IMG/VR virus record: IMGVR_UViG_3300024979_000003
Location: 1-36,006 of that record
Length of the DNA: 36,006 bases
Source of the DNA: a virus
Direction: 5' to 3' (one strand)
Part shown: piece after piece, positions 7,409-15,601 of the stretch
Layout: each line of letters begins with the position of its first letter
Position numbering within the stretch: the first letter of the stretch is position 1
The notes under the pieces: model-generated
What the model was told of the DNA's origin: nothing
Databases searched by the model: none
What the model saw: the letters and a program-made list of their open reading frames with translations, nothing else
Translations under genes and position numbers: made by a program

Positions 7409-8746
7409 ATGGCTCTTGATGCAAATATCATATTAGGTGGGCAGGCTCCTAAAATCATAAGCGGTGATGAACGTGCTGCGAATGCCTCAAAATTACAGTC
7501 TTTACTATTAGGCAATCAAGAAGCGCAGATGAAAATGCAGGAATATCAGCGCCAACGTGCGGATGAAGATGCTTTACGCGAGTTCTACCGGACTAATCCA
7601 AATGCCACAGGTGAGCAGTTACGTGGTCAAGGCTATGTTAAACAGGGCTTTGAGGCTGATAAGTTCAAAGGTGAACAGGCAAAGAACCAGAGCGAGATTC
7701 AGGCTAAAGCTATCGAGACAGCGTACAAAAAGGCTGATTTGTTCGGTCGGGCTGCTGGCTATGTAAAGAATAACCCTACGCCTGAAAATGCTCATGGTGC
7801 GATTGACCAGTTAGCCAGTATCGGTGCATTAATCCCAGAAGAAGCACAGCGGGCGCATATGTCAGTGCCGAAGGATTCAGCAGGCATCTCAGCATGGGCG
7901 CATCAGCACTATGTTTCTGCTTTGGCAGCTAAAGACCAGTTGCCTAAGATTGATACGCAGAATCTTGGCGGTGCTCATGTAACGCAATCAGTAGACCCAG
8001 TGACAGGCAAAGTCAGCGTACTCAATACTATGCAGAACACGCAAAGCCCTGACAGCATAGCATCTAATACTCGTATGGCTGCTGAAGGTGCGGCTAATCG
8101 TGCGATTCAGATTCGCGGTCAGAACTTGGTTGATGCTAGGGCTAAAGATAAGAACCAGATTGACGCTTCAGGTGGCGGCTATTCAACTAAACCACTACCA
8201 GCATCAGCGTTAGGCCTGCAGAACGATGCACTCGATGCCTTGGCGACTGCTTCAAACATTGATAAAGACTTAGGCGCTATTTACAACGAACTGGATAAAG
8301 GCGAGCTTAAACTAGGATTAATTAATAATTCGATAGGTCAGGCACGTAACTTTGCTGGTGTAAGTGACCAGAACAGCCGCAATCTAGGCTCATTCAAGGC
8401 AACACTTGAAAAGTTACGCAATGACAGCTTGCGCTTGAATAAGGGCGTACAGACTGACGGTGATGCTCAACGCGCATGGAATGAGTTATTGGCTAACATC
8501 AACGACCAAGAATTTGTTAAAAAGCGCCTGACTGAGATTAGAGAGATTAACAAGCGCGGCGCTCAGTTGCAGAAATTGAAAGTGGACACGATACGCTCAA
8601 ACTTCAATGCTGCGCCGATGGATTACAGCAAGTATGAAAGCTTGCCGACTGCTATCGGTAATAACATCATGCCAAACAATGAGCGTATGCCTAATAGTCA
8701 TCCTCCTGAAATAAACGACTTACTTAAAAAATATGGCGGTAAATAA
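7409..8746 (+). CDS. DNA ejection / internal virion protein, P22 gp20-like position
   Basis: 445 residues, AAGGAAAAATA ribosome site. It is mostly helical and rich in Gln, Ala, Asp and Lys (for example an early QEAQMKMQEYQRQRADE stretch and a second long helical section near 300-390). There is no membrane segment or catalytic motif. Size and position match P22 gp20 (471 residues), an ejected virion protein. The TAA overlaps the next ATG. Confidence 0.72.
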   Translation: MALDANIILGGQAPKIISGDERAANASKLQSLLLGNQEAQMKMQEYQRQRADEDALREFYRTNPNATGEQLRGQGYVKQGFEADKFKGEQAKNQSEIQAKAIETAYKKADLFGRAAGYVKNNPTPENAHGAIDQLASIGALIPEEAQRAHMSVPKDSAGISAWAHQHYVSALAAKDQLPKIDTQNLGGAHVTQSVDPVTGKVSVLNTMQNTQSPDSIASNTRMAAEGAANRAIQIRGQNLVDARAKDKNQIDASGGGYSTKPLPASALGLQNDALDALATASNIDKDLGAIYNELDKGELKLGLINNSIGQARNFAGVSDQNSRNLGSFKATLEKLRNDSLRLNKGVQTDGDAQRAWNELLANINDQEFVKKRLTEIREINKRGAQLQKLKVDTIRSNFNAAPMDYSKYESLPTAIGNNIMPNNERMPNSHPPEINDLLKKYGGK

Positions 8747-10263
8747 TGGCTAATGAGGAACTATATCAAGCATTAAAAAATGCTGATGCAGCCGGTGACG
8801 TTGAAGGTGCGCTTAAAATTGCAGCCTACATACAGTCACAGAATGCAGCACCGGTTCAAGCACCATCAAAACCATTGCCAATAGGTAAAGAGGGCTTCGC
8901 TGACACGCTAAAACAAGAGCTTGCATACCATCCTATAGCAGCTAAGTTTGCTGCGGCTGGAACGGCATTAAGCGACCTGTATCAAGGCACTAAACAAGCA
9001 TTCGGTGCTGGTGATAAAGAAGCCATTGCTAACAACAACATCATCAAAGATGCCAATCCTGGCTCTGCTATTTTGGGCAATGTGGCTTTGTATGCTGGTA
9101 CTGGCATGTTGAATCCAGTATTGAACACTGTTAAAGGCGCAACCATTGCGGGCGGTGTGGCTGGTGCTTTATCCCCGACTATGGATGATAACGTGGTTTA
9201 TGGTAAAGCAAAGAACGCTTTATTAGGTGCTGCTACTTCATTCGCAGGAGCTAAAGGCGGTCAGTATATCGGTGACAAGATTGATGCTAAAAAGGCGGCT
9301 GAGTTATTAAGGCAGTCGAAGAACGCCACTAGAGATGCAACCATTGCCCAAGCTAGAGAGGCTGGATATGTCATTCCTCCATCAACGACTAATCCATCAT
9401 GGCTAAATAGAAGTCTTGAAAGCCTAGCCGGTAAAGATGCAACAAAGCACGCGGCATCATTTCAGAATCAGGAAGTCACCAACTCACTTGCTCGCAAAGC
9501 GTTAGGATTAGATGATAGCGTTTCATTGTCTGATGATGTGTTGAGAGGTATCAGGAAAGAGGCTGGCAAGTCTTACGCTGATGTTGCTGCATTAGATTCA
9601 ACGGCGCCTAATGTATTGGAAGAATTAAAGAACTCAAGATTCCAAGCGAATGCTTATATGAAGTTTTATGGCAGGTCAGGCGACCCCAAAGCACTGGCAG
9701 AAGCAAATATGCACAAAGAGGCTGCGGATAAACTTGAATCAGCACTTGAGCAGGCTGCTACATTCTATAACAAGCCTGAGTTGCTGGATGCTTTGAAGGC
9801 ATCAAGAAAACAGATTGCTAAAAGCTATACCGTTGACCGTGCGTTAAATGATGCAACAGGCAATGTGAATGCCAAGCTAATAGGCAAGGCATTTGAAAAA
9901 GATGCGCCATTAACAGGCGAATTAGAGACTATTGGCAAATTTGCGAGTGCATTTCCACAGGCATCAAGGCTGGCAGATGATATAGGCAGCCCAGGGGTTA
10001 GCAAGTTGAAATTTGCACTTGCATCTATTCTAGGCACTGGCGGTGCGGTAGGTGGTGGGCCAGTTGGTGCTGCGGCTGGGGCATTGCCATTTGTTGCGCC
10101 TGACTTGGCTAAGTCTTTGATACTGTCTAAAGGCTATCAGTCTTTAATGGCTAACCCTAAATATGGCATTGGCCCGACTAACAAACTAGCGAAAGCTCTT
10201 TTGGCCTCGCGTTACTCGCCTATGGCTATCACTGGCGCTACTGTGCCAGCGCTCTCTGAGTAA
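8746..10263 (+). CDS. DNA ejection protein, P22 gp16-like position
   Basis: 505 residues. It has hydrophobic, Gly/Ala-rich segments (about 118-145 and 420-455, the latter ILGTGGAVGGGPVGAAAGA) that could insert in membranes, separated by long helices. P22 gp16 (609 residues) sits in the same place and helps DNA cross the host envelope. No peptidoglycan-hydrolase motif was recognised. The 3' end is overlapped by a counter-oriented small gene (10186-10389). Confidence 0.7.
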   Translation: MANEELYQALKNADAAGDVEGALKIAAYIQSQNAAPVQAPSKPLPIGKEGFADTLKQELAYHPIAAKFAAAGTALSDLYQGTKQAFGAGDKEAIANNNIIKDANPGSAILGNVALYAGTGMLNPVLNTVKGATIAGGVAGALSPTMDDNVVYGKAKNALLGAATSFAGAKGGQYIGDKIDAKKAAELLRQSKNATRDATIAQAREAGYVIPPSTTNPSWLNRSLESLAGKDATKHAASFQNQEVTNSLARKALGLDDSVSLSDDVLRGIRKEAGKSYADVAALDSTAPNVLEELKNSRFQANAYMKFYGRSGDPKALAEANMHKEAADKLESALEQAATFYNKPELLDALKASRKQIAKSYTVDRALNDATGNVNAKLIGKAFEKDAPLTGELETIGKFASAFPQASRLADDIGSPGVSKLKFALASILGTGGAVGGGPVGAAAGALPFVAPDLAKSLILSKGYQSLMANPKYGIGPTNKLAKALLASRYSPMAITGATVPALSE

Positions 10264-10389
10264 TTGGTCTTTAAGCCATCCGTTTTTAATATTACGGATT
10301 ATCCATAATTTAATAATAGATGCGACCCAAATCAAAAAAACAGTACCTAGTGGGGCCAGTGCAATACCTACTAAAGTAGTCCAGTTCAT
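10186..10389 (-). CDS. Counter-oriented small membrane protein (possible exclusion factor)
   Basis: 67 residues on the strand opposite to the whole late operon. The ATG at 10389 is preceded on its own strand by AAGAGGTATTT, a good ribosome site. Residues about 8-32 form one strong hydrophobic segment (GIALAPLGTVFLIWVASII...); the tail is basic (RNIKNGWLKDQLLRERWHSS ... RRVTRGQK). The last 78 bases lie antisense to the gp16-like gene. In P22, a region between gene 16 and the tailspike carries leftward sieA, a membrane superinfection-exclusion gene. The comparison is positional only. It could also be a chance ORF, but the ribosome site and membrane segment argue for a real gene. Confidence 0.5.
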   Translation of the reverse strand: MNWTTLVGIALAPLGTVFLIWVASIIKLWIIRNIKNGWLKDQLLRERWHSSASDSHRRVTRGQKSFR

Positions 10390-10403
10390 AAATACCTCTT
10401 ACC

Positions 10404-10425
10404 AGCCTCCTAGTGAGGCTTTTTT
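10404..10425 (+). terminator. Intrinsic terminator between ejection genes and fiber gene
   Basis: AGCCTC (10404-10409), loop CTAGT, GAGGCT (10415-10420), then six T residues counting the last stem base. It acts on + strand transcripts just before the fiber ribosome site. It also lies upstream of the counter-oriented gene at 10389. Confidence 0.75.
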
Positions 10426-10437
10426 ATTGGATAAAAT

Positions 10438-12153
10438 ATGTCAGTAAATCTATCACCGATATTTAACGGTACGCAATTCAAGAGTGACGGAACGCTGGCC
10501 TCTGGCTATAAGATATACACTTATGCAGAAGGTTCAAGCACTCCGTTAGCCACTTATACTACATCGTTAGGTGACGTACCGCAAGCCAACCCGATTGTGC
10601 TTAATTCACGCGGTGAACCTTCAAGCCAGATATGGTTAACTTCAGGGGCAGGCTATAAGCTGGTACTGACGACTGACTTAGGTGCGGTAGTTATCACAGA
10701 AGATAATATACGCGGCATCAATGATACATCGTCATCAGTTGACCAGTGGCTTGTTAGTGGCCTTACGCCTACTTATGTTAGTGCAACACAGTTTACTTTA
10801 GTCGGAGACCAGACTACAGCTTTTCATGTAGGGCGCAGGATTAAACTGCTTGTTTCTGCCGGTACGATATACGGCACGATTACAGCCAGTGCTTATGGTG
10901 CGGTAACGACTATCACAGTAAAGACCGATTCAGGCACGATTGATGCAGGTATTAGTCAGGTAAGTATTGGCCTGATTACATCAGTCAACGGCTCATTGCC
11001 TACAATAAATTATTCACGCATGACAGTAGCCGCTACTGCCACAACTACGCCACTATGGGCAAGTACTAATGTACAGGACTGGACAGGTACACCAACAATT
11101 ACAGCATTTCCTGCGGCATCACAGGCAGGCTCACAGCGCATTGTTTACCCTGCGGCTGGCACTATCATCACGCATGGCGGCAATATCAGCGTACAGGGCG
11201 CGGCTAACTACACCACAGCGGCAGGAGATGAGCTAACAATCACCGCTGTCACTACGTCCACTTTTACCGTATCAATCAAGAAAGCTGATGGCTATGCAAT
11301 CAATCAGCAAATCATCTCAAGCAAGATTCAGCCTATTACTGCAAGTGTTGGCTCTAGTGCTCTGACTATCACGCTAAATGCGACTAATCTTGATTTCAGG
11401 TCTGCAACACTTGGCAGCGGTACAGTCAATACACGTCAGATTGCCAGCCCTATCAGCGTAGTAGTTTCAAGCGGTTCTACATTAGGCACTGTAAGTGCGA
11501 AACAATCAAGGCTTGCTGTATTGGCTATTGATAATGCTGGCACGGTTGAATTGGCTGTAGTCAATGCTTCTAGTGGGTTATTACTGGATGAAACTGCGCT
11601 TATCAGTACCACAGCAGAAGGCGGTGCTGGGGAGGCTGATAGTGCAAATGTCATCTACTCAACGACTGCAAGGGCAAGCGTTCCATTCCGCATTGTAGGC
11701 TATGTTGAAAGCACACAGGCAACGGCAGGCACATGGGCAACAGCACCTAGCACTATTCAAGGCTCTGGTGGTACTGCATCAGTATCAACTGTAATGAATG
11801 CTCAAGGCGCAGCGCCTATGTTTGCTTGCAGGGCATGGGTGAATTTTGACGCAACTCGCAATGCATCAGGCGGTACTGATTCAGCCAATACAAACAGGTT
11901 TATCCGTGCCAGTGGCAACGTCACAAGCGTACTCAAAAATGCTACTGGAAGTTACACAATCACATTCACTACAGCACTGCCAGATGCAAACTATGCATTT
12001 AGCGGTGTTGTAGAGGATAACTCAACTACTGGTGATAGCTATCTAGGGATTGCTAGTAACAGTGCTCAAACCGCATCAACGCTAGATGTTAAAGCATTTT
12101 CCGCATCAATAGCATTTGATACAGCAAGATGCACAGTTTCAGTGTTTAGATAA
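10438..12153 (+). CDS. Tail fiber / tailspike-like protein
   Basis: 571 residues. The N-terminus (LSPIFNGTQFKSDGTLASGYKIYTYAEG...TPLATYTTSLG...NPIVLNSRGEP, interrupted) is the head- or tail-binding module common to tailspikes and fibers of podoviruses, about residues 1-100. The remainder is Thr/Ser/Ala/Val-rich beta structure. The C-terminal 90 residues (MFACRAWVNFDATRNASGG...) resemble fiber-tip domains with a sequence like TGSYTITFTTALPDANYAF. No depolymerase or endosialidase motif was recognised. Location after the gp16-like gene equals that of P22 gene 9. Receptor recognition is the likely role. Confidence 0.8.
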   Translation: MSVNLSPIFNGTQFKSDGTLASGYKIYTYAEGSSTPLATYTTSLGDVPQANPIVLNSRGEPSSQIWLTSGAGYKLVLTTDLGAVVITEDNIRGINDTSSSVDQWLVSGLTPTYVSATQFTLVGDQTTAFHVGRRIKLLVSAGTIYGTITASAYGAVTTITVKTDSGTIDAGISQVSIGLITSVNGSLPTINYSRMTVAATATTTPLWASTNVQDWTGTPTITAFPAASQAGSQRIVYPAAGTIITHGGNISVQGAANYTTAAGDELTITAVTTSTFTVSIKKADGYAINQQIISSKIQPITASVGSSALTITLNATNLDFRSATLGSGTVNTRQIASPISVVVSSGSTLGTVSAKQSRLAVLAIDNAGTVELAVVNASSGLLLDETALISTTAEGGAGEADSANVIYSTTARASVPFRIVGYVESTQATAGTWATAPSTIQGSGGTASVSTVMNAQGAAPMFACRAWVNFDATRNASGGTDSANTNRFIRASGNVTSVLKNATGSYTITFTTALPDANYAFSGVVEDNSTTGDSYLGIASNSAQTASTLDVKAFSASIAFDTARCTVSVFR

Positions 12154-12215
12154 AAAATGACCGCATCTAATTGCGGCAAGTAATAACTATAAATCATGAC
12201 CATGAAAGGCCACCA

Positions 12216-12536
12216 ATGGAAGCATTAATCGCTTTAAAAGGATGGATAGGGGCAACCATTCCAGCAGCAATCGGTTCTCTACTCTCGCTTTATGTTTCAA
12301 AAGAAAAGACAGCAGCCATGAAAAGATGGGAACTGTTCTTTGTGTTTATCTCTGGCATTGCCCTTGCACATTACTTGGGCGGTGCTGCTATTGAGTACAG
12401 CAAGATTGACCCACATGGACTGATTGCAGATGCTATCAAGCTGACCATTGGCCTTTTAGGTATGGCGACCATTACCAACATCATGACGCAGATCCCCCTA
12501 GCAGTAGAGGGATTGCGTAAGAAATGGACATCATAA
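12216..12536 (+). CDS. Holin candidate (three membrane segments)
   Basis: 106 residues from the ATG at 12216, which follows GAAAGGCCACCA; a TTG further upstream at 12171 has no support. Three hydrophobic segments are visible (about 7-28, 39-62, 70-92) with a basic C-terminus GLRKKWTS. This is the layout of class I holins. It opens the lysis cluster and overlaps the next membrane gene. It would permeabilise the inner membrane at lysis. The family was not recognised by sequence. Confidence 0.68.
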   Translation: MEALIALKGWIGATIPAAIGSLLSLYVSKEKTAAMKRWELFFVFISGIALAHYLGGAAIEYSKIDPHGLIADAIKLTIGLLGMATITNIMTQIPLAVEGLRKKWTS

Positions 12537-12766
12537 TGTTATATCTCGCTTTGTTTGGGGCGTGTATAGCAGTTGAACTAAGCCCCAAGATACACACAGA
12601 CAATATCTTGAAAAAGATAGCAATTGGCTTTATAGCGGTAGGTGCTCTGGTGGAGTTTGCAGGTAGACACTCGTTATTTGTTGAGATAGGGATTCTCACG
12701 TATCTGGTGGCTAATTTATGCACGGCTTATTGCACAAAGCCTAAGCGCAGGAGTGCAGACCGATGA
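12524..12766 (+). CDS. Small membrane protein of the lysis cluster (second holin or antiholin candidate)
   Basis: 80 residues from 12524; an alternative ATG at 12536 (76 residues) overlaps the previous stop as TAATG. Two to three hydrophobic segments are seen (about 3-18, 30-48, 51-68), followed by a basic tail KPKRRSADR. The pairing of two overlapping membrane genes before the endolysin candidate suggests a holin/antiholin pair. Which one forms the lethal hole cannot be told from sequence. Confidence 0.6.
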   Translation: MDIIMLYLALFGACIAVELSPKIHTDNILKKIAIGFIAVGALVEFAGRHSLFVEIGILTYLVANLCTAYCTKPKRRSADR

Positions 12767-13155
12767 AGCTAACACTACAGCGCAAGCATGGAACTATAGG
12801 ACATACCCACGGAACGCTATCAATTGATGGCGTTTATTTTTGCGACACGCTTGAAGACCAAGAACGTGCTGAAAAGATAAAAGGTGAAACAGCTATCCCA
12901 TGTGGGCATTACAAAGTCACGGTGGATATGAGCATCAGATTCAAAAGATTCATGCCATTGATACATAACGTTCCTAATTTTGAAGGCGTAAGGATTCATA
13001 ACGGAAACACTGATAAAGATACCGAAGGCTGCATTCTTGTTGGTAAATATCTGCATGAAGGCTTTATCACAAAATCACGCGATACATTCCAAGCGTTAAT
13101 GAAAAGAATCAATGAAATTAGAGCTAAAGACGTTATCACTATCGAGATAATCTAA
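12763..13155 (+). CDS. DUF5675 protein, endolysin candidate
   Basis: 130 residues, ATGA overlap at 12763. The motif GVRIHNGNTDKDTEGCILVG holds a His and a Cys about 12 residues apart. This arrangement resembles DUF5675, which looks like the L,D-transpeptidase (YkuD) catalytic pattern H...GC. The N-terminal LQRKHGTIGHTHGTLSIDG..FCDTLED also matches that family. It lies between the holin candidates and the spanins, and no lysozyme, amidase or transglycosylase is present in the cluster, so it is the best candidate for the peptidoglycan-acting lysis enzyme. It has no signal peptide, so it would rely on the holin. Confidence 0.7.
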   Translation: MKLTLQRKHGTIGHTHGTLSIDGVYFCDTLEDQERAEKIKGETAIPCGHYKVTVDMSIRFKRFMPLIHNVPNFEGVRIHNGNTDKDTEGCILVGKYLHEGFITKSRDTFQALMKRINEIRAKDVITIEII

Positions 13156-14324
13156 TGACCAATATCGTTGACGAAGTATTAAAAGATTTTGCAACAGATA
13201 GACAGAAACAATACATTGATGCAGTAAACAAGTCAGGCAGTATCATGGGCGGTGCAAGGCTGCTAAATGTACCGCGCCAGACTGTACAGGAAGCATTAAA
13301 GAAGATACGCAGAAGGGCATCAGTACAGGGTTATTCACCTGCTCATGATATGACCAGAACTGTACCTGAAATGTACAGGGTGAAAGGCGTATCAACCTAC
13401 TACAATAAAGACGGTAAACCATCAGGCCAGTGGGTGAAGTCAAGCATTGATAATGACAGGTATCAGCAAATGATGCTTGAAGCTATTGAGGCTATTAAAG
13501 AGGATATACCGCGCCTTACTCTGATGCATCCACCGCCATTAGGCAATGATAACTTATGCAACTGCTACGTTATAACCGATTATCACATGGGAATGCTTGC
13601 ATGGGATGAAGAAGCAGGCGAAAACTGGGATATCAAGATAGCAGAAGATTTAATCGTTAAATGGTTCAAGCAGGCAATAGCACAATCACCAGATTCAAAT
13701 CATGCAGTATTTGCACAATTATCTGACTTCCTGCACTTTGATGGCATGGATGCCGTAACGCCTGCATCTAAACACCTGCTAGACGTTGATACGCGATTTT
13801 CAAAACTGGTGCGCTCTGCTATCCGTGTATTGCGTCAAATCATAGATATGCTGCTAACCAAGCATCAGACTTTGCATATCATCATGGCCGATGCAAACCA
13901 TGATCCAGTATCACAGATATGGCTGCGTGAATGGTTCAGTGTGTTGTATGAGAACGAACCGCGCATTACGGTAGATAAAAGTCCTAATCCATACAATGCG
14001 TATGAGTTCGGCAATACGGCTCTATTCTTCCATCATGGACACAAGCGCAATGTTTCCAACATATCCAGCGTGTTTGCTTCGCAGTTCCGTGAAATGTATG
14101 GGCGCACTAAATACGCTTATGCACATCTAGGACATCTTCACCATATCGATGTTAAAGAGGACAACCTGATGATTGTTGAACAGCACAGGACACTGGCAGC
14201 CAATGATGCTTATGGTGCTCGTGGTGGTTATCTATCAGGCCGTGATGCCAAGGTGATTACTTACGATAAACGGTTCGGTGAAGTATCAAGGCTGACCATC
14301 AATTCAGATATGTTAAAGGACTAA
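13155..14324 (+). CDS. Calcineurin-like metallophosphoesterase with N-terminal HTH
   Basis: 389 residues; its ATG overlaps the previous stop (TAATG). Residues about 12-52 (DRQKQYIDAVNKSGSIMGGARLLNVPRQTVQEALKK, interrupted) look like a helix-turn-helix. The rest carries the metallophosphoesterase motifs: D142-Y-H144, L-S-D191, N248-H249-D250, H293-H294-G-H296 and G326-H327-L-H329-H330. Motif II reads SD where GD is usual. Such enzymes hydrolyse phosphodiesters with two metal ions; the phage substrate is unknown. Its place between endolysin and spanin is unusual for a nucleic-acid enzyme. Confidence 0.82.
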   Translation: MTNIVDEVLKDFATDRQKQYIDAVNKSGSIMGGARLLNVPRQTVQEALKKIRRRASVQGYSPAHDMTRTVPEMYRVKGVSTYYNKDGKPSGQWVKSSIDNDRYQQMMLEAIEAIKEDIPRLTLMHPPPLGNDNLCNCYVITDYHMGMLAWDEEAGENWDIKIAEDLIVKWFKQAIAQSPDSNHAVFAQLSDFLHFDGMDAVTPASKHLLDVDTRFSKLVRSAIRVLRQIIDMLLTKHQTLHIIMADANHDPVSQIWLREWFSVLYENEPRITVDKSPNPYNAYEFGNTALFFHHGHKRNVSNISSVFASQFREMYGRTKYAYAHLGHLHHIDVKEDNLMIVEQHRTLAANDAYGARGGYLSGRDAKVITYDKRFGEVSRLTINSDMLKD

Positions 14325-14326
14325 TC

Positions 14327-14494
14327 ATGATTGACCGTGCAAAATCAATGCTAGAAGCTCTGATTAACAATCAATTAATTGGAATAGAAATTGATGAAGA
14401 TATGGGGTTTATCAGGTTTAACTTTACAAATGGATATATTGAAATTGAAAGTGATGATTTAGCTTTTTATGTTGAACTAGACGAGGTGAACTAA
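14327..14494 (+). CDS. Small acidic protein, unknown
   Basis: 55 residues starting two bases after the preceding stop; its TAA overlaps the next ATG at 14494. It is acidic (GIEIDEDMGFIRF, then EIESDDLAFYVELDEVN). No membrane segment. Tight coupling on both sides supports expression; function unknown. Confidence 0.62.
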   Translation: MIDRAKSMLEALINNQLIGIEIDEDMGFIRFNFTNGYIEIESDDLAFYVELDEVN

Positions 14495-14814
14495 TGAGAT
14501 ACATTGTATATACATTATTGGCATTACTGCCACTCACAGCCAGTGCAGATGTGAAGTACCTGCATTACAAATACAACGAGAATGTGATTATCACTATCTC
14601 TAACGTGCCATGCCCGATTGTTGGCGTAAAACAGCAGTACGATTGGGCAGCGATTGCATCACGCTCTGACGGTCAAAAGCTGATTGGATGCTACAAGAAA
14701 GAGAACGAGAACGATATTAAAATCCAGTGGTATCGTGGTGATACAACAATCCTGCCAGCGAATTACTTTCTCGTAGACCCTGAAAAGGGTGTTCCAGTGA
14801 AGCCTACATTATGA
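14494..14814 (+). CDS. Secreted small protein of the lysis cluster
   Basis: 106 residues. A signal peptide is clear: MRYIVYTLLALLPLTASA with a likely cut after ASA at about residue 18. The mature part has two Cys (in NVPCPIVG and LIGCYKK) that could form a disulfide in the periplasm. It overlaps the Rz gene by four bases. A periplasmic lysis-accessory role is possible but not shown. Confidence 0.68.
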   Translation: MRYIVYTLLALLPLTASADVKYLHYKYNENVIITISNVPCPIVGVKQQYDWAAIASRSDGQKLIGCYKKENENDIKIQWYRGDTTILPANYFLVDPEKGVPVKPTL

Positions 14815-15359
14815 TTTGGCTATGGCTACTTCGTATCGGAGGTGTAATACGTAACGTTACACAGTTCATAATCGCTCACTGGCTTGAGTTTACCTTTCTG
14901 TCCTTATGCTTGCTTGTCCTATGGTACAGAAACGCCTACATCAGCGAGAAAACAGCGTTTACGGCACATCTTGAAGCAGATAAGCAGGCGTATAACTTGC
15001 GGATTGTTGAAAATCGCATCAAAGAAACCGCACATGCAAAAGATGTAACTGAACTGAACGACTTACACGAGAAAGAACTAGAGGCTATTAAAAATGATTA
15101 TTCAAAACGCAACAAGAATGATGCCGTTACTATTGCTGATTTGCGTAAGCAGTTGCGCGACAAACTCGCCGCAGATACCTTTGGAGTGCCCACATCCCCA
15201 AGCGATACCGAAGGAAATCCCGAAGTATGGCGAAACAGTTACACAACCCTTGCTGGACAATATCAAACGCTGAAAGATGCTTGCACCATTACAACATCGG
15301 ATTTTAATGCATTGCGTAAATGGGGTGATTCTGCGTGTGAATTGGTTACCTGCAAATAA
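14811..15359 (+). CDS. Rz: i-spanin, Rz-like
   Basis: 182 residues. One N-terminal membrane anchor (about 24-43, FTFLSLCLLVLWY) is followed by a long charged helix with heptad-like spacing (about 45-125, ...ELNDLHEKELEAIKNDYSKRN...), then a Cys-containing C-terminus. This is the inner-membrane spanin topology. A lipoprotein gene is nested inside in the +1 frame (15094-15273), the classical Rz/Rz1 arrangement. It is the last gene of the late operon and acts in fusing inner and outer membranes at lysis. Confidence 0.85.
   Translation: MIWLWLLRIGGVIRNVTQFIIAHWLEFTFLSLCLLVLWYRNAYISEKTAFTAHLEADKQAYNLRIVENRIKETAHAKDVTELNDLHEKELEAIKNDYSKRNKNDAVTIADLRKQLRDKLAADTFGVPTSPSDTEGNPEVWRNSYTTLAGQYQTLKDACTITTSDFNALRKWGDSACELVTCK
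15094..15273 (+). CDS. Rz1: o-spanin lipoprotein, Rz1-like, nested in Rz
   Basis: 59 residues in the +1 frame within Rz, from the ATG at 15094; in-frame ATGs at 15118 and 15121 are alternatives. The signal peptide has an Arg followed by MMPLLLLICVSSC. The lipobox V-S-S-C puts the lipidated Cys at residue 21 of the longest form. The mature part is Pro-rich (SPQIPLECPHPQAIPKEIPK), typical of Rz1. It would sit in the outer membrane and pair with Rz across the periplasm. Confidence 0.85.
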   Translation: MIIQNATRMMPLLLLICVSSCATNSPQIPLECPHPQAIPKEIPKYGETVTQPLLDNIKR

Positions 15360-15418
15360 TACTTTCTGTTAAAATGCCACTTTCGCTGATTAATGGAGAG
15401 AGTGGTTGAAAATATCCC

Positions 15419-15437
15419 ACTCCCCAAAAATTACTCA
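15419..15437 (+). promoter_or_regulatory. attP left arm-type repeat
   Basis: ACTCCCCAAAAATTACTCA shares 17 of 19 bases with 15602-15620. The two copies flank the proposed att core and are the best candidates for integrase arm-binding sites. Confidence 0.5.
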
Positions 15438-15475
15438 CGGTGCTTTGAAAGGCGCATATTTACTTGATGTAAGTT

Positions 15476-15492
15476 GCTCTCCGTCGGCACCA
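15476..15492 (+). other. Proposed attP core, matching a tRNA-Leu 3' end
   Basis: GCTCTCCGTCGGCACCA reads like the end of a bacterial tRNA-Leu: 3' T-stem strand, acceptor strand CGTCGGC, discriminator A and CCA. Many temperate phages recombine at tRNA 3' ends and restore them. It lies between the late operon and the integrase, flanked by arm repeats and an IHF consensus. There is no upstream tRNA body here, so this is a fragment and not a tRNA gene. Confidence 0.6.
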
Positions 15493-15535
15493 AGTATATT
15501 TATCATTGTTTCACTTTTAATGTAATATTGTGAAA

Positions 15536-15548
15536 TATCAAGCAGTTA
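15536..15548 (+). promoter_or_regulatory. IHF binding-site consensus in attP
   Basis: TATCAAGCAGTTA matches the IHF consensus WATCAANNNNTTR at every fixed position, 44 bases to the right of the proposed core. IHF bends attP in lambda-type intasomes. Confidence 0.6.
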
Positions 15549-15601
15549 TCCAATCTGAAATAATCTAGTTTGCTTTCTAAATGTAATTAAATTAAAGTGT
15601 A

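Noticed and set aside
10438-12153. Diversity-generating retroelement acting on the fiber
   Set aside because: No reverse transcriptase or template repeat is present anywhere in the window.
12171-12215. TTG start extending the holin by 15 residues
   Set aside because: The extra residues are polar and basic, and the ATG at 12216 has a ribosome site at good spacing.
15476-15492. Complete tRNA-Leu gene at the att site
   Set aside because: Only the 3' acceptor end is present; no anticodon or D arm lies upstream, as expected for an attP copy.
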